A stretch of DNA of 64,000 nucleotides from Prochlorococcus sp. AG-402-K14 (GCA_003216815.1 QCIG01000001.1:62001-126000), one strand, 5' to 3'; shown: positions 1 through 9,182, numbered from the stretch's first letter. Notes: generated by a model from the letters alone, not told the origin. Numbers and translations: made by a program.

Positions 1-2
1 TG

Positions 3-614
3 ATTAATAGACATGTACAAAAAAACAATCTTACTTTTTCAGCTCCTTCTAGAAAAATATTAATTGAATGCTTTGAAAACTTTTATTTTGGTGGAGATCC
101 AAATCATGACTCTAGTGAATGGTCAGGCTTTATTAAAGATGAGACGTTATTAGTCAAACAAACACTTTTTGAGGAATTAACTCAGCGAAGAATTGGTTGG
201 GGTTTCGTAAGTGGAGCCGAATTACCATCAGCGAAATTCGTCTTAGAGCAAAGGCTCGGCTTAGCCTCTGCTCCCTTGATTGCAATGGGTGAAGCACCTG
301 AAAAGCCTGATCCAACAGGTTTTATTTCACTATCTTCTAAACTTTCAAATAAACCTTTAGGCTTTTCCAATCCTCCAATTGCATATATTGGAGACACTGT
401 TGCAGACGTTAAAACAGTTATAAATGCTCGAATTAAGATTCCTGATCAGAAATTTATTAGTCTCGCTATTGCCCCCCCACATTTACATGTAGATTCAAGT
501 CGAGAGAAACGTCTCAGATATGAGGCAGAGTTGAGAAAAGCAGGTGCAGACTTGATTATTAAATCGATGGACAATTTAAGAAATGAAATACTAAATTTTT
601 TCATAAACCAATAG
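3..614 (+). CDS. HAD-superfamily (subfamily IA type) hydrolase, 5' end missing
   Basis: The open frame enters from the left edge and runs about 203 codons to a stop at 614. The visible part has the late HAD landmarks: an EKPDPTGF segment (lysine followed by substrate-loop prolines) and the acidic motif YIGDTVADVKT, which in HAD phosphatases binds Mg. The nucleophile Asp motif would lie upstream, outside the window. The family resembles the cyanobacterial HAD-IA group annotated only as hydrolase; the substrate is unknown. It is a soluble protein with no membrane segment in the visible part. Confidence 0.7.
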   Translation: MNRHVQKNNLTFSAPSRKILIECFENFYFGGDPNHDSSEWSGFIKDETLLVKQTLFEELTQRRIGWGFVSGAELPSAKFVLEQRLGLASAPLIAMGEAPEKPDPTGFISLSSKLSNKPLGFSNPPIAYIGDTVADVKTVINARIKIPDQKFISLAIAPPHLHVDSSREKRLRYEAELRKAGADLIIKSMDNLRNEILNFFINQ

Positions 615-761
615 ATAATTTAATAATCTAATTTTTAATTCTCATAATTATTCAATTGCCCAAATAAATTTCTTAAATTGAATTTGTTAGAAAGGTGCTT
701 AAAAAAATTTATTTAGTTATGAGTAGTTATCAATCTTTAGAACCTAACTGGAAAAACGAAA

Positions 762-1046
762 TCAAGCTGAAACTGCTTGAGCATTAATCACTTCATCGTC
801 AGACATGTTTACGTTATCGTTATTTGATTTCTTATTTTTAAAAATATAGTAAGCAGCTCCACCTGCAACAGTTGTGGAGACAATTAATCCAGAAATAAGT
901 GTAAGTGCAAGAAGTCCGCCTATCAGGCCACCTTTCAAACGAAGAAGGTTTGATTTAATTAAAAGAAGTAAAAGTAATGTTGAAGTTGCTTTTAACGAAG
1001 CGATTCTTAAAGCTGTTAAAGGCCAAAAAGGATTAAAGAAAAACAT
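762..1046 (-). CDS. small membrane protein of unknown function
   Basis: 94 residues with two hydrophobic stretches (about residues 20-30 and 38-68) separated by a short basic turn, then an acidic hydrophilic tail ending in AQAVSA. This layout suggests a two-helix inner or thylakoid membrane protein with a soluble C-terminus. I do not recognise the family. The first methionine is used; later ones near residue 80 would remove the helices. It lies just downstream of a three-gene cluster on the same strand. Confidence 0.5.
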   Translation of the reverse strand: MFFFNPFWPLTALRIASLKATSTLLLLLLIKSNLLRLKGGLIGGLLALTLISGLIVSTTVAGGAAYYIFKNKKSNNDNVNMSDDEVINAQAVSA

Positions 1047-1102
1047 TTTAAAATTTCTTTCTTTGAATGTAGAGGTTTTTTTGACCTTTTGAGGGGAAAA
1101 AA

Positions 1103-1285
1103 CTAGGAAATGGTGAAATTGCTTGTAGTTCCTTTAGGTGAAACAGAGTCTTGTACAACATCTTCGCTCATACAATCAGTTGGATAGGAGATCACATTCT
1201 TTGCTGTGAATCCTGTACCAATGGCAACCACTCCAATCACAAAAATCCATTTTAATCTTTCACTTGAAATAAGTCTGTTAATCAT
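1103..1285 (-). CDS. hypothetical single-helix protein, last gene of a three-gene cluster
   Basis: 60 residues with one transmembrane-like segment (WIFVIGVVAIGTGFTA) near the N-terminus and a polar C-terminus with one cysteine. Its start overlaps the stop of the upstream gene by 8 bases, so the three genes 1687 to 1103 look like one transcription unit with coupled translation. The family is not recognised. Confidence 0.55.
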   Translation of the reverse strand: MINRLISSERLKWIFVIGVVAIGTGFTAKNVISYPTDCMSEDVVQDSVSPKGTTSNFTIS

Positions 1286-1493
1286 TTACGAAAAACCCAT
1301 TTATTTTTATTCTGTCAAATAGTCTGAGAATTGGGTCAAAAAGATATTGATCGAGAGTTTTATCAGCATTTTGAGAAGTCATTACCCAATAAATAAAAGC
1401 CCCAATACTGAGAAGAGTTAATATTTTCGGCCAAAAGTTTTCTGGATAATTCGAATCAGATTTGAATTTATTATCTTTTTTCATTACTTCCAC
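1278..1493 (-). CDS. hypothetical single-helix protein, middle gene of the cluster
   Basis: 71 residues: a charged N-terminus, one hydrophobic helix (about residues 23-40, ILTLLSIGAFIYWVM), then an amphipathic tail. It overlaps both the gene before (10 bases) and the gene after (8 bases), typical of a co-translated mini-operon. The function is not recognisable. Confidence 0.55.
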   Translation of the reverse strand: MEVMKKDNKFKSDSNYPENFWPKILTLLSIGAFIYWVMTSQNADKTLDQYLFDPILRLFDRIKINGFFVND

Positions 1494-1687
1494 CGTATAC
1501 GTTCTGGATGATTTTTTTCAATTTTCCTAAGTAGCAAAACAACACCCAAAAGACTCAATGGTCCAATAACAAGAGCCACTTGGATAAAGGTTATTATTAA
1601 AGGATCTAAAAAATTCATCATCTCAACAACTGTCACCGCCATTACAACCAATAATCTTGAAAGTGACTCTGGAGGGATCAAGTACAT
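1484..1687 (-). CDS. hypothetical membrane protein, first gene of the cluster
   Basis: 67 residues, strongly hydrophobic across residues 8-55 (two helices) with a basic C-terminal tail (RKIEKNHPERIRWK) that would stay cytoplasmic. It is the first gene of the overlapping trio that ends at 1103. The upstream region (1688-1929) is shared with the divergent gene at 1930. Confidence 0.55.
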   Translation of the reverse strand: MYLIPPESLSRLLVVMAVTVVEMMNFLDPLIITFIQVALVIGPLSLLGVVLLLRKIEKNHPERIRWK

Positions 1688-1799
1688 ATCTTCTGGCAGA
1701 TTTACTTGTTGCTTTTATCTTAGTATTAGCTTGAATGTACATATTCATTTTAATTTTTTTTTAGAAATGTGAGGTCAACGTACAAATATTCGACTAGTT

Positions 1800-1835
1800 C
1801 GACCTCGGGTGTTCTCTGTAAAACGAACCCGGTTG
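1800..1835. promoter_or_regulatory. GC-rich hairpin in a divergent intergenic region
   Basis: Within an AT-rich spacer between divergent genes, CTCGGGTGTTC can pair, with a one-base bulge, with GAACCCGG about ten bases later. No T-run follows, so it is not an obvious terminator. It may be a leader structure for one of the flanking genes. The folding is by eye only. Confidence 0.25.
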
Positions 1836-1929
1836 CAATCTCTGGTAAGTTTCTTAAAAAATATTAGTCATTGTATTAGGAAGAGTTCAATAAAGTTGCT
1901 AACTTCGTATTAGTTTCAAATTATTTTAA

Positions 1930-2526
1930 TTGAGCTTCAAAGCACTATTATTATTAGCACATCTACAAGCATTTCTCATCCCTATTCTTATTGGAATTAA
2001 GTCCATAAACAGATTCAAGCAAATTAGGTTTCCTCTTCTACCACCTTTAGCCTTTATCTCACTAGGTCTTGCCTCATTGTTTGAGATGTTCGATCATACG
2101 ACTACGGATTGGATATATGTAGCTCACTCATCAATATATAATTGGCTGTTTTATTCATTTCTTTCTATTGGATTATCGTTCTTTACTATTTCAGTAGCTA
2201 AAAACGAGTCGATCATAACTATCAATATTTTGTTAATAATTGCCGCTGTTTTTTGTTATTGGTTTCTTGGCAAGTCGACAACTCTTTTAATTCAAGTAAT
2301 AATAAGTATTTTACTTATTTCGCAATGGTGGAGACGATTTAAAGATTGGGTCTTGTTTATTTATCCGATCACGGGAGTAATCCTTACTACATTTTTTGGG
2401 ATTCTACTTTCAAGTTCAGGCGAACAAATATGGCATGTATTTATAGGTCCATCAGGAACGATAAGTGTTTTAGCTTTTTACGCAGTTTTAAAGAGATCAA
2501 GAAAAAAAGAAATCATTTCTGCTTAA
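1930..2526 (+). CDS. multi-pass membrane protein of unknown function
   Basis: 198 residues from a TTG start, with about six hydrophobic segments separated by short loops and a basic tail (LKRSRKKEIISA) that would face the cytoplasm. A conserved-looking GEQIWHVFIGPSG stretch between the last helices carries a Trp-His pair of the sort seen in small integral membrane enzymes, but I cannot assign a family. It is divergent from the 1687 cluster. Confidence 0.65.
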   Translation: MSFKALLLLAHLQAFLIPILIGIKSINRFKQIRFPLLPPLAFISLGLASLFEMFDHTTTDWIYVAHSSIYNWLFYSFLSIGLSFFTISVAKNESIITINILLIIAAVFCYWFLGKSTTLLIQVIISILLISQWWRRFKDWVLFIYPITGVILTTFFGILLSSSGEQIWHVFIGPSGTISVLAFYAVLKRSRKKEIISA

Positions 2527-2626
2527 TAAGATATTCATCAACTTATGATTTATTAAAATTACATTTGCAGTTATCTTTTTATATAAGATGATATATCCAC
2601 TAAAGTTGATAATTGTTTAACAGCTA

Positions 2627-2791
2627 ATGAGTCTGAGTTCTTATAGACAACACAAAATTTATATTGCTGCAACGATGGGGTATGGACTTGGTTCTGAAGA
2701 TCCAGAAGAATTGGCCCTTTATGAAATGATCAAGAAAGAAATAGAGAAAGACTACAAAAACAGAAATAAGGGCATTCAAAGAACTGATTAG
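2627..2791 (+). CDS. small soluble hypothetical protein
   Basis: 54 codons from ATG to TAG. The peptide is hydrophilic and mildly acidic in the middle (GSEDPEELALYEMIKKEIEK), predicted helical, and ends with a basic tail. The codon pattern looks coding and there is no overlapping gene. It sits just upstream of tRNA-Gly. The family is unknown. Confidence 0.5.
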   Translation: MSLSSYRQHKIYIAATMGYGLGSEDPEELALYEMIKKEIEKDYKNRNKGIQRTD

Positions 2792-2856
2792 ACTCTCATT
2801 TCAGAAAGTGTCTAAAGATAGGGGTAAGCCATTTAACTTCGCTAACTTATAAATCT

Positions 2857-2928
2857 GCGGGTGTAGTTCAGTGGTAGAACGTCAGCTTCCCAAGCTGAAT
2901 GTCGCCAGTTCGAGTCTGGTCATCCGCT
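2857..2928 (+). tRNA. tRNA-Gly (anticodon CCC)
   Basis: A 72-base cloverleaf. The 7-bp acceptor stem GCGGGTG/CATCCGC contains one G-T pair, the D arm is GTAGTTCAGTGGTAGAAC, the anticodon stem TCAGC/GCTGA encloses loop TTCCCAA (anticodon CCC), and the T arm is GCCAG-TTCGAGT-CTGGT. The 3' CCA is not encoded. It lies at the left border of the accessory region, and tRNA genes are common island anchors in this genus. Confidence 0.93.
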
Positions 2929-3035
2929 TAAAAGAAAATCGAAACCAAATGTTAATTGTGTGGTGTAACTCACAACAGCAAGTTCAGTCCACAGAAAACA
3001 ATTGGCATCGACATAATTTGACTTTATAGATTTCC

Positions 3036-3380
3036 ATGGATAATCCCTCTAAGGAACAAATTCTTGCTGCATCCAGTGGATGGGTAGCTACAACATTAAA
3101 TTTCCTTCCTGGGTTAGGTGCTGGATACCTTTACCAACGTCGCTGGATTCCTTACTTTTTAACTGGAGGAGCAGCTACAGCATGGTTCATTCTGGGAGCC
3201 ATCTTAAATAGTGATATAGATCCAACAAAAACTGAGCAATTAATTGGAATAGGAGGCTTATTTTTGATCTCATTCACAACAATGATTGAGGCTAAAATTG
3301 CTCATAAAAAAGCAACCTTAACCGTAGAAGAGCAGCTTCAGGCAAAGACTCCAAAGAGAAAAGGAGGTCTTTTTAGATAA
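3036..3380 (+). CDS. conserved membrane protein (TM2-like)
   Basis: 114 residues with a short hydrophilic N-terminus, a glycine-rich hydrophobic segment (TLNFLPGLGAGYLYQRRW), then two more helices and a basic tail (KTPKRKGGLFR). The first helix followed by GAGYLYQRRW resembles small cyanobacterial TM2-like membrane proteins whose role is unknown. It stands alone, with no operon partner. Confidence 0.65.
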   Translation: MDNPSKEQILAASSGWVATTLNFLPGLGAGYLYQRRWIPYFLTGGAATAWFILGAILNSDIDPTKTEQLIGIGGLFLISFTTMIEAKIAHKKATLTVEEQLQAKTPKRKGGLFR

Positions 3381-3518
3381 TCAGCCATTTAGAAAACTAA
3401 TAGAGATGACAGTAAAAAATCGTAGTTGTGTTATTAGAAACTGATGATATGACTAATGAAACAGAATTTTATAAAAATTATGAAATGCTTTTTTGCTTCT
3501 AATCGTTTGATCAAGTAA

Positions 3519-3802
3519 GTGGCTCTTGAAGTTACCGTATTCAGCTTTGAGATTTCTGTTCCTTTGAACAATGGGCAGCATTCTATGACAGTGAAGGAAA
3601 CAAACAAATTATGAAAGCAGAAAAAATTGTTTGTCTGTATAAAAGTTTAAAGAAAGAGGATCCTAGTAGTGCCGTTGTTATGGAGCAAGCTGCAGAGGGT
3701 AAATCAATCGCAATGTTTTCCAATCATGAAGTAAGACCTTTAGTTAAGGAAGCTGGAAACTTTAATGATTCAACCGTCATCACTAGTTACTTACAAAGTT
3801 AA
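3519..3802 (+). pseudogene. frameshifted copy of the DUF3764-like protein found intact at 26497
   Basis: From a GTG at 3519 the frame reads VALEVTVFSFEISVP and then breaks. One base is missing in a T run at about 3557-3560, and the rest continues in another frame (FEQWAAFYDSEGNK... to DSTVITSYLQS at 3802). The intact paralogue at 26497-26775 aligns along the whole length, including the shared DSTVITSYL end. The 63-codon frame from 3611 alone would lack the N-terminal strand. A sequencing error at one base is possible. Confidence 0.75.
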
Positions 3803-3809
3803 TGAAAAG

Positions 3810-4060
3810 ATGAAACACTTTCTTTCTCTTATTGTATTTGCTGTATTTATGAATAGCTTTACCAAGAACACTTCTCGAGTCAGTTCCTTAAAACAAAATG
3901 TAATCTCTTAGACTCAAAAACAAAGAGATCGTTGCTTAGATTGGTATGCCTACAGAATTGAGACTGCTAAAGCAATTTCGGTCCTAAATCTCAAGACAGA
4001 AAAGAAGCGGATTTAATGGTTTACTATGAGTTCTTAAAAATGTAACTGAATCAAAACTAT
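3810..4060 (+). pseudogene. decayed small secreted protein
   Basis: An ATG at 3810 opens a signal-peptide-like stretch (KHFLSLIVFAVFMNSF) that stops at TAG 3909-3911. Reading through the stop gives TQKQRDRCLDWYAYRIETAK, then at least two frame breaks before LMVYYEFLK. This looks like one exported protein of roughly 75 residues that has collected a stop and indels. No intact copy exists in this window to confirm it. Confidence 0.45.
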
Positions 4061-4194
4061 TTTACTCTCCATTTTTTAGACTTCTCGGATAGTTAAAAAC
4101 AAAATTTAAGAACATTAAAGCATAGAATCTATTCTAGTAATATAAATGAAAGAATCATCAAATTCAAGACTTAACCAACTACAAATAGACCTAA

Positions 4195-5889
4195 ATGAAG
4201 AGTACTAAAGCTATTCCGCTAACAAGAACTTTCTCTGAGTTTGCAAAACAAGCTGACTACTCATTCATGGATTCTCTCAAACCTGATCCACAAGCAACAG
4301 ATGATGGTGACGACCACCTAACAAGAGAAGTCTTTTCTGGTCACTATGTACCAGTCACTCCAACAGCAATTCCAAAACCAAAATATGTCGCTCACAGTAA
4401 AATATTATTTAACGAATTAGGGCTGAGTCAGGAACTTGCTCTTGATGAACTTTTCCAACGTCTATTTTCAGGCGACATAAGGGTTGCAACAAAACCGATG
4501 CGACCAGTTGGTTGGGCTACAGGTTACGCACTATCTATATACGGAACTGAATATACTCAACAGTGTCCATTTGGGACAGGTAACGGCTATGGAGATGGGA
4601 GAGCTATTTCAGTATTTGAAGGTCTCTTTAATGGCAAAAGATGGGAAATGCAACTTAAAGGAGGAGGGCCAACACCATACTGCAGAGGTGCTGATGGAAG
4701 AGCAGTACTTCGTTCAAGTGTTCGTGAGTTTTTAGCGCAGGATTATATGCAGTCACTCGGAGTACCAACTTCACGCTCTCTCACACTATATGTCTCTAAA
4801 TCTGAAACAGTCCGCAGGCCTTGGTATACAAAAGACTCCAATTCATTCGATCCAGACATATTAATAGAAACCCCAGCGGCAATCTCAACACGAGCCGCAC
4901 CATCATTTTTACGTGTTGGTCAGATAGAACTCTTTGCACGTCGAGTACGCAATAATGAGCATCAAGATGCAATGAAAGAGCTCGAGATGATTGTGAAGCA
5001 CTTAATCGTAAGAAATTATAATGAAGAAATTAATCCTTCTCTTAGCTTTATCAATCAAGTCGTTGAGCTCGCAAATTTATTCCGAGAACGACTAACATCA
5101 TTAGTAGCCAATTGGATACGGATTGGCTACTGCCAAGGAAATTTCAACAGTGACAACTGCGCTGCTGGTGGTTTCACCCTCGATTACGGTCCATTTGGAT
5201 TTTGCGAACTCTTCGATCCTAGATTCCAACCTTGGACAGGAGGTGGTGAGCATTTTGCATTCTTTAACCAACAAGTTGCTGCCGAAGCAAATTATCAAAT
5301 GTTTTGGAGATCACTTCGACCTCTGCTTACTGGCAATGCAGAGGCACTAGAGAGGCTGGATAATATCCGAGATGGATTCAATACACTCATGAATCAGAAA
5401 ATGGAGAACATGTGGACAAAGAAACTAGGCCTAGTCAGATATGACGCACCTCTAACAAATGAGATGATAGAACTCATGGTCCAAACAAAGGTTGACTATA
5501 CAATCTTTTTCCGAAAACTTTCTAATATTCCAAGCGAAATTACGGACTTAAAAGATAGTTTTTATCTGCCAATCTCAGAAGAGATTGAGACAAAATGGAT
5601 CAGTTGGCTACAACGATGGAGAGAACACATAATTAACACAGGTGATCAAAGTGAAATATCTGCAAAAATGAAACGTATTAATCCTAAATACACATGGAGG
5701 GAATGGCTCATCACACCAGCTTACGAAAAAGCAGAAAAAGGCGACTATACCCTCATAAAGGAGCTGCAAGATGTTTTAGACAAACCTTTCGAGGAGCAAT
5801 CATTAGAAATACAGAAAAAATATGACAGACTCAAGCCCAAGCAATTCTTTGGTGCTGGGGGGATTTCACATTACAGCTGTTCATCTTAA
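4195..5889 (+). CDS. selO: SelO/YdiU-family protein adenylyltransferase
   Basis: 564 residues. SelO is a pseudokinase-fold enzyme that transfers AMP from ATP to protein hydroxyl groups. Family signatures are present: [20 protein letters not shown] followed by [11 protein letters not shown], where K155 is the likely ATP-positioning lysine. NSDN...[10 protein letters not shown] gives D320 and N321 followed ten residues later by D330, matching the spacing of the catalytic and metal ligands known in bacterial SelO. The chain ends Cys-Ser-Ser; in animal SelO this antepenultimate position is selenocysteine. It is longer than E. coli YdiU (478 residues), with an extended N-terminus and a helical insert before the C-terminus. 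It stands alone, with no operon partner. Confidence 0.92.
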   Translation: MKSTKAIPLTRTFSEFAKQADYSFMDSLKPDPQATDDGDDHLTREVFSGHYVPVTPTAIPKPKYVAHSKILFNELGLSQELALDELFQRLFSGDIRVATKPMRPVGWATGYALSIYGTEYTQQCPFGTGNGYGDGRAISVFEGLFNGKRWEMQLKGGGPTPYCRGADGRAVLRSSVREFLAQDYMQSLGVPTSRSLTLYVSKSETVRRPWYTKDSNSFDPDILIETPAAISTRAAPSFLRVGQIELFARRVRNNEHQDAMKELEMIVKHLIVRNYNEEINPSLSFINQVVELANLFRERLTSLVANWIRIGYCQGNFNSDNCAAGGFTLDYGPFGFCELFDPRFQPWTGGGEHFAFFNQQVAAEANYQMFWRSLRPLLTGNAEALERLDNIRDGFNTLMNQKMENMWTKKLGLVRYDAPLTNEMIELMVQTKVDYTIFFRKLSNIPSEITDLKDSFYLPISEEIETKWISWLQRWREHIINTGDQSEISAKMKRINPKYTWREWLITPAYEKAEKGDYTLIKELQDVLDKPFEEQSLEIQKKYDRLKPKQFFGAGGISHYSCSS

Positions 5890-6071
5890 TAAAAAGAAAA
5901 TTTAAATACATGCCCTCGGGACTAGCGAATTTAAAAACAAAGCTGAGTTTTCTTAAAAAGACAAAATAAACAGAAAAAGAATCTTTGGATGCCTTTTATA
6001 TAGGTAACCGAACTATTCATTCACTCGATAAAGGAAGAATTAGCTCATGATTAGTTAAATAAAACTTAGTC

Positions 6072-6200
6072 ATGTCAGAAGAAACAAAATCCAAAATTAG
6101 AATTTTTCTTCCGTTTAGTTGGTTCATTCCCGCAATCATTTCTTTTGGTGTGATTAATTCACATCAACTATCAGCTGGTATTTCTCCCATATATATCTAG
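6072..6200 (+). CDS. small single-helix protein
   Basis: 42 codons from ATG to TAG: a charged start (SEETKSK), then one hydrophobic segment (IFLPFSWFIPAIISFGV) and a short polar end. It lies 4 bases upstream of another tiny gene on the same strand (6205). The family is unrecognised; the size and one-helix layout match the many membrane microproteins in this window. Confidence 0.4.
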   Translation: MSEETKSKIRIFLPFSWFIPAIISFGVINSHQLSAGISPIYI

Positions 6201-6204
6201 ATCC

Positions 6205-6333
6205 ATGACATCACACATCCCTGAACTTCACGAATCAATCGTAAAGGCATCCAACGAAGGTAAATTGTGGGGACTAGATCAATTTACCAACAATACATAT
6301 CAACTTGAAATCAATTTTGCCCCCTCTGTTTAA
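6205..6333 (+). CDS. small soluble protein, paralogue of the gene at 29955
   Basis: 42 codons. The segment ESIVKASNEGKLWGLDQF matches ESILEASDKGELWGIENI in the minus-strand gene at 29955-30089, so the two support each other as real genes. It is hydrophilic with no membrane segment. It starts 4 bases after the 6072 gene. The function is unknown. Confidence 0.55.
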   Translation: MTSHIPELHESIVKASNEGKLWGLDQFTNNTYQLEINFAPSV

Positions 6334-6575
6334 CAATAAAGGATAATTTCGATAAGATAATCGCGGAAAATAGAGAGTTGCTTTCTGACTTGACATCCAT
6401 CTTTAACATGGGAACTCAAGCTATCATTGGAGAAGCTCAAGACAAAACAATTGATGAACTTTCAGATTTAATGTCAGAATTAAATGAGATTGAGTGAATT
6501 ATCTAAACCCTAGACACGAATATTGTCGATAAACAATATACAATTTCTTTTCAGAACCTTCAGAAGAAACTCATA

Positions 6576-6821
6576 CTAACTATTAATTTTTTGCCAAATA
6601 ATTTCAGCATCTCTGAGAAGATAAATAGCATCTTTTCTACCAACGGTTTTTTCTACATCGTCCATCAACTTAATGTACCTCTCTCTCAAAGCTTGCTTTT
6701 CCATGACTATTTTAGTAAACATGTGAAGCTTTTCAGATCGGTCATCTATTTTGCATTTCTGAGCATTCTTTATGAGTCCATGTGGAGACCTAGCTCTTAC
6801 TCGAACATTGTGCCTACTCAT
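6576..6821 (-). CDS. basic helical hypothetical protein
   Basis: 81 residues, Arg/Lys-rich at the N-terminus (SRHNVRVRARSPHG), then an amphipathic helical body ending in YLLRDAEIIWQKINS. There is no membrane segment. The size and basic N-terminus would allow nucleic-acid contact, but no known domain is visible. Confidence 0.5.
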   Translation of the reverse strand: MSRHNVRVRARSPHGLIKNAQKCKIDDRSEKLHMFTKIVMEKQALRERYIKLMDDVEKTVGRKDAIYLLRDAEIIWQKINS

Positions 6822-6922
6822 TATTAGACTATGTGATGATTGATCGTCTAATTATTCTGAACAGGGATATTATCTAATGCGTGTAGGGTTAACCTCCAAT
6901 TTTTGTTATTCCACTTAGAAGT

Positions 6923-7048
6923 TTAACTAACTTCAATTCCGTAGTCTTTCACAACTTTAACCAACTCTTTAATTGATAAGTCATCGAGATAATCTCGAAT
7001 ACATTGATAAGCATTAAAGCTATCAATACCTTTGCTCTCATTCAACAT
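6923..7048 (-). CDS. small acidic hypothetical protein
   Basis: From the ATG at 7048 the product is 41 residues (LNESKGIDSFNAYQ... KDYGIEVS), hydrophilic and probably helical. The frame continues upstream to a GTG at 7120, but the extra 24 residues are of different composition (FFRPLFFVFF) and no Shine-Dalgarno site supports that start, so the inner ATG is preferred. The family is unknown. Confidence 0.45.
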   Translation of the reverse strand: MLNESKGIDSFNAYQCIRDYLDDLSIKELVKVVKDYGIEVS

Positions 7049-7157
7049 TGAGTATGATTGTGTATATGGCTTCTCAAAAAATACAAAAAAAAGTGGCCTA
7101 AAAAACCCCTTTAAAGTCACACTCTTATATTGGATCTTTTAATGTTTTAATTTAACT

Positions 7158-7379
7158 TTGATATCTGTGGAAGAAACAAAGAAAAGCAAAAGGCTTGGAT
7201 TTTCCCAAAAGACGTCAAAGGCTTCAGGAAAAGCAGAGTTAATTAAAGAACCTAAAGGAAGACTTATTTCATGGTCTCCCTGGCCACCTGCAAATTTCAA
7301 AACTCGTTATCCAGCTTTCCCTTTAGTCACGACTCTTTTGATTTTAAGTATTTTACGTTGGCTGATAATGGCTAACTAA
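7158..7379 (+). CDS. small tail-anchored membrane protein
   Basis: 73 residues from TTG, or 70 from the GTG at 7167. A long basic, polar N-terminal part (KKSKRLGFSQKTSKASGKAE) is followed by one C-terminal helix (FPLVTTLLILSILRWLIM), so it should be anchored by its tail with the soluble part in the cytoplasm. The function is unknown. Confidence 0.5.
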   Translation: MISVEETKKSKRLGFSQKTSKASGKAELIKEPKGRLISWSPWPPANFKTRYPAFPLVTTLLILSILRWLIMAN

Positions 7380-7468
7380 ACTAATTAAAGACTAAAAGAA
7401 GGGAAAAGTTAATTAAGGAACCCTCGCTGTTATTAAAAGTGAAAACAGGCTATTTCGCTAAGAGGTAA

Positions 7469-7615
7469 TTAACGCCTAGAACAGATGCCGAATTGCAAGC
7501 ACTCCATCACATCATCATCATATTTCATCTTGTAATTAGAAAATAAATCAGAAAATTCTTTCGTTTGAATAGATTTCCCTGAAAAATTCTTAAATAATTG
7601 CTTTGAGAATGGCAT
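7469..7615 (-). CDS. Cx5C microprotein, copy 1 (E-C-L-Q-F-G-I-C-S)
   Basis: 48 codons with a strong Shine-Dalgarno (GGAGG, 7 bases before the ATG). The N-terminal half is basic and amphipathic (PFSKQLFKNFSGKSIQTKEF); the C-terminal half is acidic (YDDDVM) and leads into ECLQFGICS, ending RR. The same C-terminal motif occurs in genes at 9021, 9583 and 22597, so this is a paralogous family. The two cysteines five residues apart could bind metal, form a disulfide or be modified. The function is unknown. Confidence 0.7.
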   Translation of the reverse strand: MPFSKQLFKNFSGKSIQTKEFSDLFSNYKMKYDDDVMECLQFGICSRR

Positions 7616-7920
7616 AGTTAAACCTCCAAACAACCTATTTAATTTCTACTCACTATGGGGTAATAAGTCTATGGGAATGAACACTCAAGTATTTAAACGG
7701 TCAATGAACTAATTAAATAGATAGCGTCAATTTGAGAACTATTAATTAGAGCTTTATTAATATGGAAAATCAATTCATTGATGCAGAGGAACTTTTCTCC
7801 AATCTTTACTTTTTCATTTCTAGTTTGATCAAAATAAATAATTAATGCACAAAATATGGATACAGCATAGAAGTATGAAATAATTAAACCGATGACATCA
7901 AATTGATTAAAAATCTTCCA
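7616..7920. other. gene-free stretch
   Basis: An AT-rich spacer. It contains the Shine-Dalgarno and presumably the promoter of the minus-strand gene at 7615. I see no coding frame, tRNA or repeat in the remainder. Confidence 0.4.
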
Positions 7921-8232
7921 TTATTTTGATTTTTCTCTTTGACTAAAACCATCAGGAGATTGAAGATATGAAGTTTGCCCTAAATAGGGATCTTCACCAA
8001 AAAGATCATTCATTTGCTTTTGTGTCATTTGCCTAGGAGCTTCAACCATTTCACTATGGTCTTCTAATTCTTTAAGAGATGGATCAATTTCACCTGCACT
8101 AAGAGAAGCAGGACAAACAATCAAAAGAAGACCAAGTGAGAAAGAAACAATTCGAATTAGCAATAAGTCAATCATTTTCATAAATTTGCTTATAAGAAGA
8201 ATCGGAATTTTCAACTTGCTTAATAGTCTCAT
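7921..8232 (-). CDS. secreted small protein, paralogue of the gene at 37149
   Basis: 103 residues from the first ATG; an inner ATG at 8181 gives a cleaner signal peptide (LIRIVSFSLGLLLIVCPASLSA, cut after SA). The mature part is acidic. It carries MTQKQMNDLFGEDPYLG, which matches MTEEQLNDLLGEEMYLG in the 37149-37388 protein. Both would be exported to the periplasm or lumen. The role is unknown. Confidence 0.65.
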   Translation of the reverse strand: MRLLSKLKIPILLISKFMKMIDLLLIRIVSFSLGLLLIVCPASLSAGEIDPSLKELEDHSEMVEAPRQMTQKQMNDLFGEDPYLGQTSYLQSPDGFSQREKSK

Positions 8233-8398
8233 CTTGACTTGCTTTGTCCTTCTTGAAAATGAGAATTCACCATCACCCCAGGGCTAAAAAAGGAGATTAG
8301 GTAACCAAAAAGGCAAAAACTACAGACAGAATCTTATTCAAGAAAAGTTGAAAGCAATTAGATATTTAAAGCCTTTTCAGAAATATCGTTTAACTAAA

Positions 8399-8863
8399 TT
8401 AACTCATATCCATTCCTATTTTCATCTCATTCATCGAAACCTCACTCTTTTCATCATCCAATGGTTCTTTACTAATCTCAGGTAATGTTATATCACTGAC
8501 TTCAGGTAAAGATGGTTGAATAACAATCCCTAGAGGATTATCACCATTGTCTTCAAGAACTGATGACACATCTAATTGAGACTCTTCTTTTAGATCTTTA
8601 AGCAATTCATCTTCTGCTAAAAGTTCTTCATTCTCATCGCTTTTCCTTTCACTTGTATCTTTTATTAAAATTTTCGAAAGATCAATTACGTTAATGATTA
8701 CAGATTTCTGACTTGCATATATATCATTTATCAAATTGATTAATTCGCTAGATTTTGAAGACTGAAAAATAAAAGCATAACCAGTCCAGCCAGCCAAAAT
8801 AATCGAAATTAAGACAATAGAAATAAAGGCAGAATACATTGCTTTTATTATTGTCTTAATCAT
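8399..8863 (-). CDS. N-terminally anchored acidic protein
   Basis: 154 residues with one N-terminal helix (residues 10-32, FISIVLISIILAGWTGYAFI), then a helical region and a long acidic, proline-containing, probably disordered tail rich in Glu, Asp and Ser. The soluble part would face the periplasm or lumen. No known domain is visible. Confidence 0.6.
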   Translation of the reverse strand: MIKTIIKAMYSAFISIVLISIILAGWTGYAFIFQSSKSSELINLINDIYASQKSVIINVIDLSKILIKDTSERKSDENEELLAEDELLKDLKEESQLDVSSVLEDNGDNPLGIVIQPSLPEVSDITLPEISKEPLDDEKSEVSMNEMKIGMDMS

Positions 8864-9020
8864 TTTGCGACTTGATATATTGTTGAATCTAGGCGCATCA
8901 ATAGAGTCTTAAAACAACCTCTTCACACCCTGTAAGGGCGCATAAATACCTGGTGGTTTACTCTCTTGTATTTATTCCACAACTGGAGTAAATATATATT
9001 TTTGGTACCTAGGAAACTCC

Positions 9021-9182
9021 ATGATGTCCTTTAATCCATTCAAACCTTTAATCCTAAAATCATTCCTCAGCAATATTTCTAAGAGCAAACAAACAAATGA
9101 TGAGCAACTGGAATGCTTACAGTTTGGTATATGTTCTGTGCAAGTTCAATCTCCAAAACCAGAAGAATTGTATTTCAGGTGA
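9021..9182 (+). CDS. Cx5C microprotein, copy 2
   Basis: 53 residues beginning MMSFNPFKPL and carrying ECLQFGICS at residues 31-39, followed by a variable tail (VQVQSPKPEELYFR). The upstream sequence (from about 8942) resembles the leader of the next copy at 9583: both have AAATACCTG, TATTTATTC and GGAGTA in the same order, so the gene and its leader were duplicated together. Confidence 0.65.
   Translation: MMSFNPFKPLILKSFLSNISKSKQTNDEQLECLQFGICSVQVQSPKPEELYFR

Noticed and set aside
719-787. 22-codon frame starting at 719
   Set aside because: It overlaps the end of the minus-strand gene at 762 and has no ribosome site.
6339-6497. Possible 50-codon frame after the 6205 gene
   Set aside because: It has no start codon near its beginning and is in a different frame from the 6205 gene; only an inner ATG gives a short end.
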